A stretch of 64,000 nucleotides of DNA from Colius striatus. Taxonomy: Eukaryota > Chordata > Aves > Coliiformes > Coliidae. The notes beneath the pieces were generated by a model. The model saw nothing but the letters and a program-made list of their open reading frames with translations. It did not search any database and had not been told where the DNA came from. Below, one piece after another: positions 20,200-32,200 of the stretch; within the stretch, counting starts at the first letter, position 1, and each line of letters begins with the position of its first letter. The position numbers and the translations under genes were made by a program. The stretch spans positions 1,824,001-1,888,000 of the forward strand of contig NC_084774.1 of assembly GCF_028858725.1 (NCBI RefSeq), written 5' to 3'.

Positions 20200-23100
20200 A
20201 CTCCACCCGACTCTTTGCAAAGCCTGGCAGAACCCTCAGTGGTTTTGATGCGTTCATGAAAGAGATGCAGGTTTCATCTCATGGGTTTTGCTGAGGTCTG
20301 ACTCCCCTCTGTCGCCCACAAGTCAGGGTCCAGGTTCCCTCTCAGTGTCTGGGCACGGGTTGGGACCAGCACAGCCCAGCCAGGGGGCCACAGCATCCTG
20401 GTCCCCCAGGTGCAGGACGGCTGGGACTCCTGCCCCAAGCCCCACTGGGCCTCTGCAGGCAGCCATCAGCGCCACACAGCACAAGGCAACAGCGGCAGCT
20501 GAGGCTGGTGAGGCCCTGCTTGTGTTCTGTGCCCGTGAATGGCACCGGGCCCCCGTGAGGAACACTCACCAACAGCTCACGCTCCTGACCTGCAGCTTCT
20601 GCCAACATAAACACCAGTCCATGCCGAGGGGGAGCAGGGAGCTGAGTGCAGTGCTGATGGTAACAGCCACAGCTGGCAGAGGCGTCTCTTTGCTCTGTTT
20701 GGGTTCGTTTTGTTCCTTCATCAATTTTCTCCAGGCTTTTTCCTCAGCCACTTTCTGTTTTGCATTTTGAGCTCTGAGCTCCTCACCGACACTTTCACGG
20801 AAAAGTTTCAGGACAAATCATGTTTCACAGCTGTCAGACCTCTCCAGAACACAGCTCTTTATTTCCCCATGTCTGTCTCAGCTGTACAGAAGGAAAGGGT
20901 GGGTATCTCTTGGTACCTCACATTCAATTCATCACATCTCATCACAACAGATGAGCCAAGTCCCAGAGACGCTGGGCCAATGAGCAGATCAAATGTTTCT
21001 GTGTCGAATGACATCTGTGCTCTGCTGATGCCATTTTTCAATAGAGAAAATAGGAAATCAAACGCCTTCCCTCCTCTTAGCCATGACCTAAGGGCCCAGC
21101 TCCCAGCTTACAATCACTTCAAACTCTCCCTTTTTGCAGCACAGGCCACGGCCCAGCAGAGCACTCAGGAACGGGCTTTACCTTCAGATCCTGTGCACCT
21201 GCTGGGAAATTGTACCTCGGGGCACCTAAGTGCCCTTTTGAATGAAGGCCAGAGTCTTCAGCTCCCACACAAACAGCTGCCAGCATCTGAAGTGAGCTGG
21301 TGAACTCAGTTAACCAAGAGCAGTTCTGTCCTTCCAAGTGCTCTGTGACATCCCACACAAGTACCGAAGTGACGATGAGCTGGGGGCTGTGCACAGCCAA
21401 CCTCCGGCCCAAGGGATGGATCCCAGGCCACAAACCCCACGTGCCCACCCCTCAGGCACAAAGTGTCACCCCTCCTGTCAAATATCAACAGATCTGCTCC
21501 AAGTCACCTCAAGCTTTACGAACGTCCCGACTTCAGGCAGTGGCCAACTGTAGTGCTGACAGAACAAACTAACAGATTTAGCACCTCTGTGGCAACAAAG
21601 GTCTGTGCTTGCCCTGTGGGCAGCGTGCTGGCACAGAAGACACCTTCCCAAAGGCAATGCTGTACTTCCCCCACCTCTCAGCTGAGGCCACTAGCACATC
21701 TGTCACAGAAATGCCCCCATGTGCCAGGCCGCTGCTGTGCTCTCCTCCTGGGGGCTGTGCCTCAGGAAGGCACAGAAGCACCTCTGTCCCTCCTCCGCAA
21801 CGTCCAAGGCTCCACATAAGATGCTTTGAGAGCCTCAGCTGGCAGGGGCAGGAAGGATCAGGCCAGTTACCTGCTGTGGTGCCCCGAGTGCCCCAAAGCC
21901 TCCCACACGCTGCGGGTCCCGCGGCAGAGGGACGGGAGCGTCACAGCATGGGGCGTGTTACGGGGGCCTCAGGACAGAGGTTGGGGTGACTGCTGGAAGC
22001 ATCAACTGAACAGCTCACCAGAAGCAGACACACATATATAAATGTACAGTGGCCACTACAAATGAAATCATCACACTTTAGACTGCAGAAAATGACCAAA
22101 TCCCAGATTTCTTAGTGCCAGGTGTCTCTGACTTGCTGGACAAAAGAGCAGGAAACGTGCACATGTGGGTGGAGTGAGGTGGTGCAGCTGCCAGCCCTGC
22201 TTTTGTTTCCTCAGTCCCTTTCAGACAAGAAATGCAGAGTGATTCAGGTATTTTGCACTACCTGCTGTGGGCAGAAAATGATCTCAGTAGCGTCTGCTTT
22301 GTACTTTTCCTCTGGCTGAAGAACTGGTAGCAGAACACAGAGCTGAGGTGCAGGCACGGCTGGAGCAAGCAGAACATCCCAAATCTCTCCAGGTATGACA
22401 GGATCCAAGCTTTCAGAGCAGGCTGAGATAAGGCAGTGCAAGGAACACCCTGAACCCACCCGAAGCTCTCCACGTGGTTCTCAGTCCCTGCTCTGTGGAT
22501 TTTTACAAGCTTGTGGAATGCTGCCAAGATGGCCTCAAAAAGCACTTAAAGAAAATTAAGCCAATTACCACTAAGCTTAAATGACCTCTGTAAGAAGACT
22601 ACTGCAGGTCCACACGTTGAGAACCGCTGCTCTGCCAGTGAGTCTGCACAGGACTTGGCTTGAAACACTGACTCCTGAAACTCAAGGTATGTAGGAACGT
22701 GAGCAAAGGAACTACCAGGAGAGGCTGCAGGCTAGTAGGAATCAGCTGGCCTGCCCAGAGCATTGCAAGGGTCCCCAGCACCCCAGCTACTGGCACCTAC
22801 AGACACCACAGGAGGCTGCGTTCACTGCTGGCTTACACGAGAGGCCATGGATGAACCTGGGAAGGATGAGGAGACGAAGACAACAGAATCATCACCTGCT
22901 GGTTTTCCCCTTTGCTAACATTCCTGCTCACTACAGTAAAGATGCTGGCTAGAACTGGGCTTTTGGAAAGACTGAAATGATTAGCAAGGCTCTGCCAAAA
23001 GAGAAGTGCGCTCCTCCTGTAAGGGGCTGCTTGCAGTTCAAATCATGGCAAAAGAAAAGGACCTGAGAGCATTGCCTGTGGGTGCTGCCAATGCCTCTGG

Positions 23101-23234
23101 TGTGGTCTGGGAGGATGCAGAAAGGCTGCTCAGCAGAGCTCCTGCCTGTGGAGGGAGAAGGGGCCTCTCCAGAACATGCACAGCACCAGGGTCCATCTGC
23201 CTGGGCCTCATCCAGCCTTGTCAGCCGGGAGCTG
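20200..23234 (-). other. GGT7 3' untranslated/downstream region
   Basis: No other gene is visible. A minus-strand AATAAA at 20,858-20,863 could end the GGT7 transcript, which would give a 3' UTR of about 2.4 kb. No repeats of note. Confidence 0.35.
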
Positions 23235-26200
23235 CTACGAGAGGGTGGCTCCGGCAGCGTCCGCGCTCCGGGGGTCCTTCAGGCCAATGATGAAGCTGCT
23301 GGTTCTCCTGGCCCCATGAACCAGGGAGACCACTTTGACTTTATCCACTTGATGGCCCCTGGCTGTGAGGAATTCAATATCTTCTTCAGGAAACTCACCT
23401 GCAGGGGTTTGAAAAGAGGAGTTTGTGACTGAAACCGCTGAGACCTTGGGTGCAAAGCTCCATTCTAAGCCTGTTGGGGTCTGTGGGGTGAAAGGGAGCT
23501 GCTTGGAGCCACCCCAGGAGCCACCTCCCAGCTCCCAGTGAGAGCCAGTGCTCTTTGGAAAAAGGAGAAAGCACATTGTTGGCACCTACTGCAGTTATTC
23601 TGCTGACAGAACACGAGGCCACACTGAAGAGCTCAGTTACAAGGAATACTGTGAACAGTTATGAATGAAGGAAGATGCAAAGCAGCTCAAACCAAATGGC
23701 AGTAAAACAGGTCACTGAATGGCAAACTTTGTGATAAGCCTTCCAACTTCCCCTTGGTGCATTCCCCTTCCAGCCATCTACCTTAGAGATGCTTGCTCTC
23801 CTGCTTTTACTATCAGCTGCTTTGTACTCTGTGTATGGATGGAAGTGCCTGAGGATGCCAAGCTGGGGATGCAGCTGGACAAAGTGAGCACACAGAAATC
23901 CCAGAGTTATTTCAGCTCTATACACTGTAGATGTGCCTTAACATGTCCCTTTGTTGATGCCAGATGTCCAGACTAACACCAGACAGGGCAAGACTTGTCC
24001 ATAACCAGGACAAGAGCTGGCAGTACAGTCCCCAGGGTGTCAGCATTGGTGCAGTGTTTCCAGCTCTAAGCTACAAGCTGTTCCGTGAGCCTTGTCCCCC
24101 CCTCAGCTGGGGGACTTAAGGGACAGGGACTGCAAAGGGAAGGATCTCGTTTATGGTGAGGGTAATGCAGTGCAGAGGCCCTGCTGGCTCTCAGGGGCTG
24201 TCTGGGTGAAGCTGTGATTGCAATCCTGGTTATCTGGATACCCTCAGTGGCACCAGATGGCTACAGAGCTTGGAGGACAGGACAAGGCAGAAGCTGAGCT
24301 GGGACAGAGGGAGACTGGGGAGAAGCACCCCAAAGCACCTGATGCTGGAGGGGCCAGGGAGCAGTCCCAAGGCTGGAGGGAGAGGGCAGGGCTCTGAAAG
24401 GGCTCCAGGCTTGGAAGGAGCCAGGTTGCTGCTTTTTGCCTTCCCCAAGCCCCTCTGCACCCATGGAGGGCCCTAAAACACAGTGAGGAGCGGGGGCTGG
24501 CACACAGCGAGGGGCACACGGTGAGGGGCAGGGGCTGGCACAGGTCTGGGCAACATGCTGAGGAAACCCTCCTGCCCTGGGCACAGCAGCTGTGTGGGCT
24601 GCAGCACAGCCCGTGCCCATACTCACTGTCAACCTCCACGGTGTTGGACTGAAGCTGTGGGTGAAGCCGACCAAGTGCCAAACTCTCACTCAGATTCTTG
24701 TTCAGTGTTAAAACATTCACCAAAACCTGCAAGAGAGCAGCAGATCCTCAGCAACAAAAGTAACAGGCAGACAGGAGAAGCCAACTTCCCCAGCATCCCC
24801 TGAGTGGAGGCTGCAGCACCTGCAGATGCAGCAGCCAAAGGAGACTCTGAATCGTTTACCAAACCACGTGAGCTAACACAGGCTCCCACACACACAGAGG
24901 GCCTTGAAATAGGGCCTGGAGAGTGTTGGTGGGAAAGCAGCAGTGCCTTTTCAGGATTGCCTGGGCTTTTTGTCTCATGGCTCCTGCTAAATTAGGAGAG
25001 GTGTGTGTCTGGAATGTGATGCCATCTCTAAATATATGTGTCAGCCAAAAGCTCAGCGTGAGACTTCTCCAAGCAAAGCACGAGGAAGCCATGGTTTGCC
25101 TTAGTTTGGCTCTGAATAATGAATAATGTGAGGGGAATGGGACCCATCCTTGTGCCTTTCTCCTTAGCTGCCCATTGCTGCTGGGGATGCAGTTAGGCTA
25201 TGGGCAAGTACTTCATCTCATTATAAATCATCAGCTAGGAGGAGCTGCCCAATGTAGAGCAAGTGCTGAGCAGGGAGGAATTCAGTGGGGAATGCTCTAA
25301 CAGGAGTTTGTCACAGGGAAAAGGCTCAAGGGCTGCCAGGCTCCTGTAATCCTCTGAACACAATCTGCTCCTTCCTTCTCCTCATGATCACAGAGTCTCC
25401 AGGGCTGGAGGGGACCTCGAAGGCTCATCCAGTACAATCCCCCTGCCAGAAGTGGAGCACCTAGAGCAGGACACACAGGGACTCATCCAGCTGGGGTTGA
25501 ATGTCCCCAGAGAAGGAGCCTCCACAGCCCATCTGGGCAGCCCCTGCCAGGGCTCCCTCACCTCAACAGGGAAGGAATTCTTCCTTGTGTCTCTTTGGAA
25601 CCTCTTCTGTTGCAGCTTGTGCCCGTTGCCCCTTGTCCTGTCACTGGCCATCCCTGAGCACAGCCTGGCTCCAGCCTCCTCACACCCACCCTTGATGGAT
25701 TTGTGACATGAATGAGGTCACTCCTCAGTCTCCTCCAAGCTGCAGAGCCCCAGCTCCCCCAGCCTTTCATCACAAGGGAGATGCTGCACTCCCCTCAGCA
25801 TCTGTGTGGCCCTGTGCTGATCCATCAGATGAGCTTTGAACAGGTTTTAGAATGACACAAAACCTTTCCAGATTCTTTTCCTCTAAGAGTGGTGCCAGCA
25901 GGAAAAGTGGAAGAGAAGCAAACCAGCAGGTGTTACAGCTTTGAAAAATGCAATGTGAGGAACTGGGGACATCACATACTGAAGTGGTCACCCTGCAGCC
26001 ACCAGTTCCACCCAGACAGGCTGTCAGGGAGCAAAGCTGGGGGAAGGTCTGCCTCAGCCTCGAGCTCACAGCCCCGACGTGACACTGACCTGGACGATGC
26101 TGCTCAGGGCTCTGTCGCCGTTGTTGGCCCCCAGGCACAGGTAGGTCCCACACAGCCCCTGGGCTGGCCTCACGATGGTGGGCAGCAGGAAGGACAGGGG

Positions 26201-29200
26201 CCGCTTCCCAGGCTCAACCACATTCTGCTGCAGTTGAGGGAAAAGACACAGCAAAAGGTTTCACTGAGTTGCCAGGAGCTCGGCTGGGGCTCGGGTTGCA
26301 CGAGGTGACTTTGGCAGCAATGCACCTGTGTGGTTTTACAGGCTGCAGCCTCTCTGCTGTGACAATGCTCTCTGAGTTTAACAGCATCCCCCCACCCAAG
26401 CTTCAGGCTGTGGCTCTTTTACAGAAGGTACATGGGGCCATTCACCCCCTCCTGAAGTTCCAGCCCAGCAGAGTAGGATGGTTTCACCTCACGTGGCAAG
26501 AGGAAGCAACCAGGCAGCACTGGAACCCACCAGCACTGCTCCATTACTGTTTCCTTCCAAGACCTGAGGACATTTTTCTGTTACTTTTAAACCTACAGAG
26601 CAGCAATTCATAGAGTCCTTAACTGGAGCCCATGGCAAAGGAGAGCTGCTTTAAAGTGCATCTGGACTGCAGAGAAAGCAGGCAACTGAGCCATGCAGCA
26701 GGTCTGGATGAAGCTGCATCACACATGAAGCCTGCTGCTGACTCTGCTCCAGGGGCTCATGGGCTGAAAAAATGAGAGCTTTCTGCAGACTGCTGCCTCT
26801 CAGTTATCAACAGGCATTGAGCAGCCTCTCTGTTGTGGAGATGAGAATCAGATTGAAAAGAAAGGGCAAGGACAGCTGAGTTTGTCAGGTCGTTCCTTAC
26901 CGGCCTGGCAACGGAGTGGTTTGTGGTTCTGTTTTGCCAGGAGAAGTCCAACATCTGGCTGTTCAGGAGGACTCCAGAGGGTGTCATGATTCCACTGCCA
27001 AAGGGACGATTCAAAGAACTGAAACAAAACAAGACAGCTCAGAAAAGGGCTCCCAGAGGTTTGTGCACAACTCAAGGCTTTCAGGGCTCCACTTTGCTGT
27101 CCCTTCTTGACTTGGCAGATGCTCTTTGGGAGCCCTTTCAGGCTGGTTAGGTGTGAGGAGTGAAAGTCTCCATGTATTTAAGGAAGCACGTGGGCAACAG
27201 CAGCTCTGTCCATCCCTGTGTTTAAGGGCTCCCCTCCAGGTCATGGCTCTGCCTCCATACCCTCAGATTTGGCCATCACCTCTTCTCCAGGGAGCAGTTT
27301 TGGGCCCATCCAGACACATTTCACTGTGAGAGGGCTGCAGGACGGCACAGGGCAGAGCAGCACCAGCTCACACAGCTCCACCCAATCCTCCCCATTGCTC
27401 CTGCTGCAGGATGAACCGGGACAGAGTCACCTCAAGCTGCTCCAGGTCTGGTCCCATCCTGTCCCGCTGACCCCGGTGTCGTCTCCCTGCTCCCATCCTC
27501 TGAGTACATATGGAGAGAAGTAGTAAATCCTTTACCTTACAACTGCAACAATGAAGTCATCAGGCCCCATGACGAGGACCTGGCTAGCAGCAGGCCCGCT
27601 CTCCATGGAGAAGTGAGGCCCGTGGAGGTCAGTAGAGAAGGACTGGGAGTCGTTAATCAGCTGGCGCAGAGAGCTGGCTTCTGATTTACTTCAGCAACGA
27701 GGCAGGGAAAGAGAAAAGCAAGCCATGAGCCTAGGAAGCTGAACATCTCTCAGTGTCTCTGTGGGGCACACTTCTGCACCAAGAGGGGTGCGAGCCCCTG
27801 TGCCAGGCTGCCCAGGGAGCTGGGGCAGTGCCCAGCCCTGGAGGGATCCCCAAGCCATGGAGCTGAGGTGCTGAGGGCTGTGGGTCAGTGCTGGGCTGGG
27901 CAGGGTGAGGGCAGGGCTGGGACTGCAGCAGCTTCAAGGGCTTTAACAAACAAATGGTTGTGTGATTCTGTGACACCTAATGGTGGTGGCCCCCCTGAGG
28001 GGTCTGGCACCAAGGCCTAGGAGATCCTTCAGTCACCCAACGGAAGGAGACGAGATGGCCCCATGTGCACACAGAGGCAACACCACGAGCCTCCCAGGCT
28101 CTATCCACAGAGGGACAGGGGTGGCACCACCCAGCTGAAGGCCAGTCCTCCAGGAGGAGGGCAAGTCAGGTCCAGCTCTGGCTACCATCCATGGCCAAAA
28201 CTGGCTCTGAGGCATGAGGCTGGGCTGAAACCCCCAGCCTGGCCTCTCCTGCATGTGTGGGAATCAGAGTCACACACATTGGTAGGGTTTGGAAGGGACC
28301 TGGGAACATTGCTCAGAGATCATCTAGAAGGCAAAGTACTCCAGAGTACTTCATGTACTGCACAGGCACCAAGGCCACAGTGGGGAAGGGAGAGCCAGGA
28401 ACTGCAGGTGTGGCCATGACCACCTAGATGGCCACTTGTCCAGCCTGCTGAGAAGGAACGTTTAGAGAGGTAAGGAAGTGGGAGTGACTCTCAAGATGAA
28501 GCTAGCTCTGGGAAACCTGTGTGAGGACATCCCACAACCCATCCCTAGAGCCCCACAGCACCAGCTGTGATCCTTGTGGCACAGTGAGCCCTGGCGAAGG
28601 CACCCGAGGACTGACCCTTCCTCAGTAAAACAAAGGTAGGAACCCCTCAGGTTTCCCTGTGCAATGAAAAGCGCAAATCCAGGACTGATACCCAAACCAC
28701 ACATCTTGCAACTGTCACAGTGCCCATCGGCCCCAGACCTACCTCACCATGTCTTCTGCAGCGTGAGCGATGGACACGTCGTGGGATGGGTCTCCCAGGT
28801 TAGTGGCCAGACTCAGGGCTATTTTTAGTGTCTAAAACAAACACATGAAAGAGAGGGAGGGAGGGAGGGAGGGAGGAAGGGAGGAAGGGAGGAAGGAAGG
28901 AAGGAAGGAAGGAAGGAAGGAAGGAAGGAAGGAAGGAAGGAAAGTATCAGGGTCTCCTGGCACATTGGTTAAAGCCTATGAAGAAAAACTTCTAAAAGCC
29001 TGGTCCTGGGTGTACTTGGATGCAACTGGCTGCCAGAGGCAAGGCTGGGCACCGAGGGCACTGGCTTGGCACGGCAGGGAGAGCTGGGAGAGCCCCCCCG
29101 CAGCCAGCAGCGTTTGTACACCATGGCAGGGGCCAGGCAGCCGCTGACCAGCTGCAGACAGTGTCACCAGTGTGCTGCTCACTTTCTATTCCCCTTCCTC

Positions 29201-32200
29201 AGTGGTCACCACAACAGCAGAGATCACACTGCATCCCAATGGGATGGGAAATGGGCAAAAGCCACCGTTTGTTCTTCTGGCAAAGCTCTGCCTAAGCAAG
29301 AAGGAGCTTAGCAGGCTCCAGCACCTGCACGTCCCCGAGGCAGCTGCACAGCTCAGATGCTCTGCCTGCTCCTTCTCCCCTGGCAGTGACCTACAAACAC
29401 CCTCATCCAAACAAGGAATAAATAAAATCTCCTCTAGCAGCACCAGAACTTCAGCCAAATGCTGAAGCTCCTCTTACCTCTGCCATCCAGTGCAAGACAT
29501 CGCCCCGGGGTCCCTGGCCCGTGATGTTAAAGCCCTCCAGGATGTTCAGCGCTGCCACCAGTGCAGGGCCGGCCTGTGGAGCTGGAGGACTGAGAACAAG
29601 GTGACCTGGGAGGGGAAGAAGAAAGGAACGAAGCTGCTTTGGCCAGAAACTGTCCGGTTATAACACTTTCCCAGGAGCTCATGTCCTTGAGGTCAGGGAA
29701 ATCCTTCCAGCTTTGAGGGGAAATAACAGAAAGCAATGCCATTGGAAAAGGGTTTTCCAGAATACTCCTGTTGTGTCTGTTTCTTTGTGGCTTCCCTTCA
29801 AACAGAGAATGCTGCTGTTACATCTGAAGCTCCTGTTGGTTGCCTGGTTGGTTTCTGGACTGCAGCATGGAGGAAGGGGGGTAAAATGGGTTTGCAACCC
29901 TACAGCTCTAAGGAGAGCAAACACAGGGCTTCTAGAAAGGAAGGACATGGGAAGAGGTTTCTGCACTGCAGTGAGCCTTTCCTCCTCGTGTAGATCAACT
30001 TCGGGAAGTGTCTTCAGACACAGAACTTGGCCCACAGTCCAGCTCCCAGCTAGGCATTGCATCAGAATGCCATCAGTGACCCTCCAGGAAGAACCAGGCC
30101 CATTTCAAGGGCTGGAAACCTCCTGAATTGCCTGTGATGCTCCAGCCTCGGGAGGTAAGAGCAGGAAACTCCCTGGAGGGCTTTTCTGCAGAGGCCTCAG
30201 CACAGCTTTGGCTTGGACTCTCCTTAACTACTGCTCTGATCTCCTGCCAGGGGAAGCAAACTCCTGCCTGGAGAGCGTGGGCCAGGAGTTACCCTGATAG
30301 ACGGTGTGGACAGGACTCTCCACCTTCACACTGTAATTGCTGAAGTCTTCCTCCACCAAGACTCCTCCATAGTTGTGCACCTGCAAAGGAGAGCAAAGCA
30401 GTGCAGGCTGAGACAGATGGGCCAAGGCTGGGCAAGCTGGGTAAGGCTGGGCAAGCTGGGCAAGGCTGGCCAAGCTGTCAAGGCTGGGCAGGCTGGGCAA
30501 GGTGGGCAAAGCTGGGTAAGGCTGGGCAAGCTGGGCCAAGGCTGGGCAAGGCTGGGCAAACTGGGCAAGCTGGGACAAGCCTGGGCAAGGCTGGGCAAGC
30601 TGGCCAAGGCTGGGCAAACTGGGCCAAGGCTGGGCAAGGCTGGCCAAGCCTGGGTAAGGCTGAGCAAGCTGGGCAAGCCTGGGCAGGCTGGGCAAGGCTG
30701 GGCAAGGTGGGCAAAGCTGGGCTAAAAGCTGGGCAGGCTGGGCCATGTCTGGGCAAGCTGGGCAAGGCTGGGAAAGCTGGGCAGGATGGGTAAGCTGGGC
30801 TAAGGCTGGGTAAACTGGGCTAAGGCTGGGTAAACTGGGCTAAGGCTGGGTAAGCTGGTTAGTCACATGCTGCAGACACCACCTCAGATTCCCCACTTTT
30901 TTGCATCTGTGCCTTCCCACCACAGGATGGAAACAAAGAGAAGGGTGTTTGGGAGCTTTCCTTGATTTCACCACACTGACACCCACCCTCCCTTTGCTGG
31001 AAAACAATAAATGCTGCTGGAAGCCAGAGCTTTGCTCTGCTCTGCGACCCAAGCTGGAGCTGCACACCTGAGCCCAGAGCTTGCCAGAGCTGTGGCATTG
31101 CAGCCCTGGGCCTTGCTCCTCCACAGAGAGCCTGTGCCCCTCTGCAGCAGCTCCCATGGCAGGAGTGGGCTGGGAACACAGGGTTTAGCTGTGGGAGTGC
31201 ACCACAAGCTTGAGACTTTCCTGTTCCTTGCTCTCCTGAACCCCAATGGCAGGGAAGAATGGTGCCACCAACCACCCTGAATGCAGCTACACCAAAGCTC
31301 TGACGGGTTTTTCCACCAGAACAACAACTTTGTTGTTGCTGCTGTTTTTTTCCAGAGTACTTCTAACAACAGGATTTAAACTAGGGCAACCCTGTGTGGG
31401 GCCAGGCCCCTCTGAGCCTCTGCTCCAAGCCTCACAGCTTTGACCTTTAAACCATCTTCCTGGAGTCTCTGTCTTACAGTCCCATTAACAACAAAAACTT
31501 GCTTCTCAACAGGGAGGAACCTCTCACTAAGGGGAAAAGGGGGTTGTCACCAATACCAACATGAGGTCTTGAAATGTAAATAGCTTTTCCTTCACAAAAC
31601 TAGTCTCTTGGTTACAGAGGCAATGGAGGCTTCACAGCAGCACGAGCATGAGCCAGCAACGTGCCCTCGTGGCCAAGGCCAATGGCAGCCTGGGCTGCAT
31701 GAGAAGGGCTGTGGGCAACAGGTCAGAGAGGTTCTGCTCCCCCTCCTCTGCCCTCGTGAGTCCACATCTGGGATATTGCCTCCAGTTCTGGGCCCCTCAG
31801 TTCCAGAAGCACAGGGAGCTGCTGGAGAGAGTTCAGCACAGGGACACAGAGATGCTGAAGGGAGTGGAGCAGCTCCCTTGTGATGAAAGGCTGAGGGAGC
31901 TGGGGCTCTGCAGCTTGGAGGAGACGGAGGGGTGACCTCATTCATGTCACAAATCCATCAAGGGTGGGTGTGAGGAGGCTGGAGCCAGGCTGTGCTCAGG
32001 GATGGCCAGGGACAGGACAAGGGGCAACGGGCACAAGTTGGGACAGAAGAGGTGCCAAAGAGACACAAGGAAGAATTCCTTCCCTGTTGAGGTGAGGGAG
32101 CCCTGGCAGGAGCTGCCCAGATGGGCTGTGGAGGCTCCTTCTCTGGAGACATTCAACCCCAGCTGGATGAGTCCCTGTGTGCCCTGCTCTAGGTGGTGCT

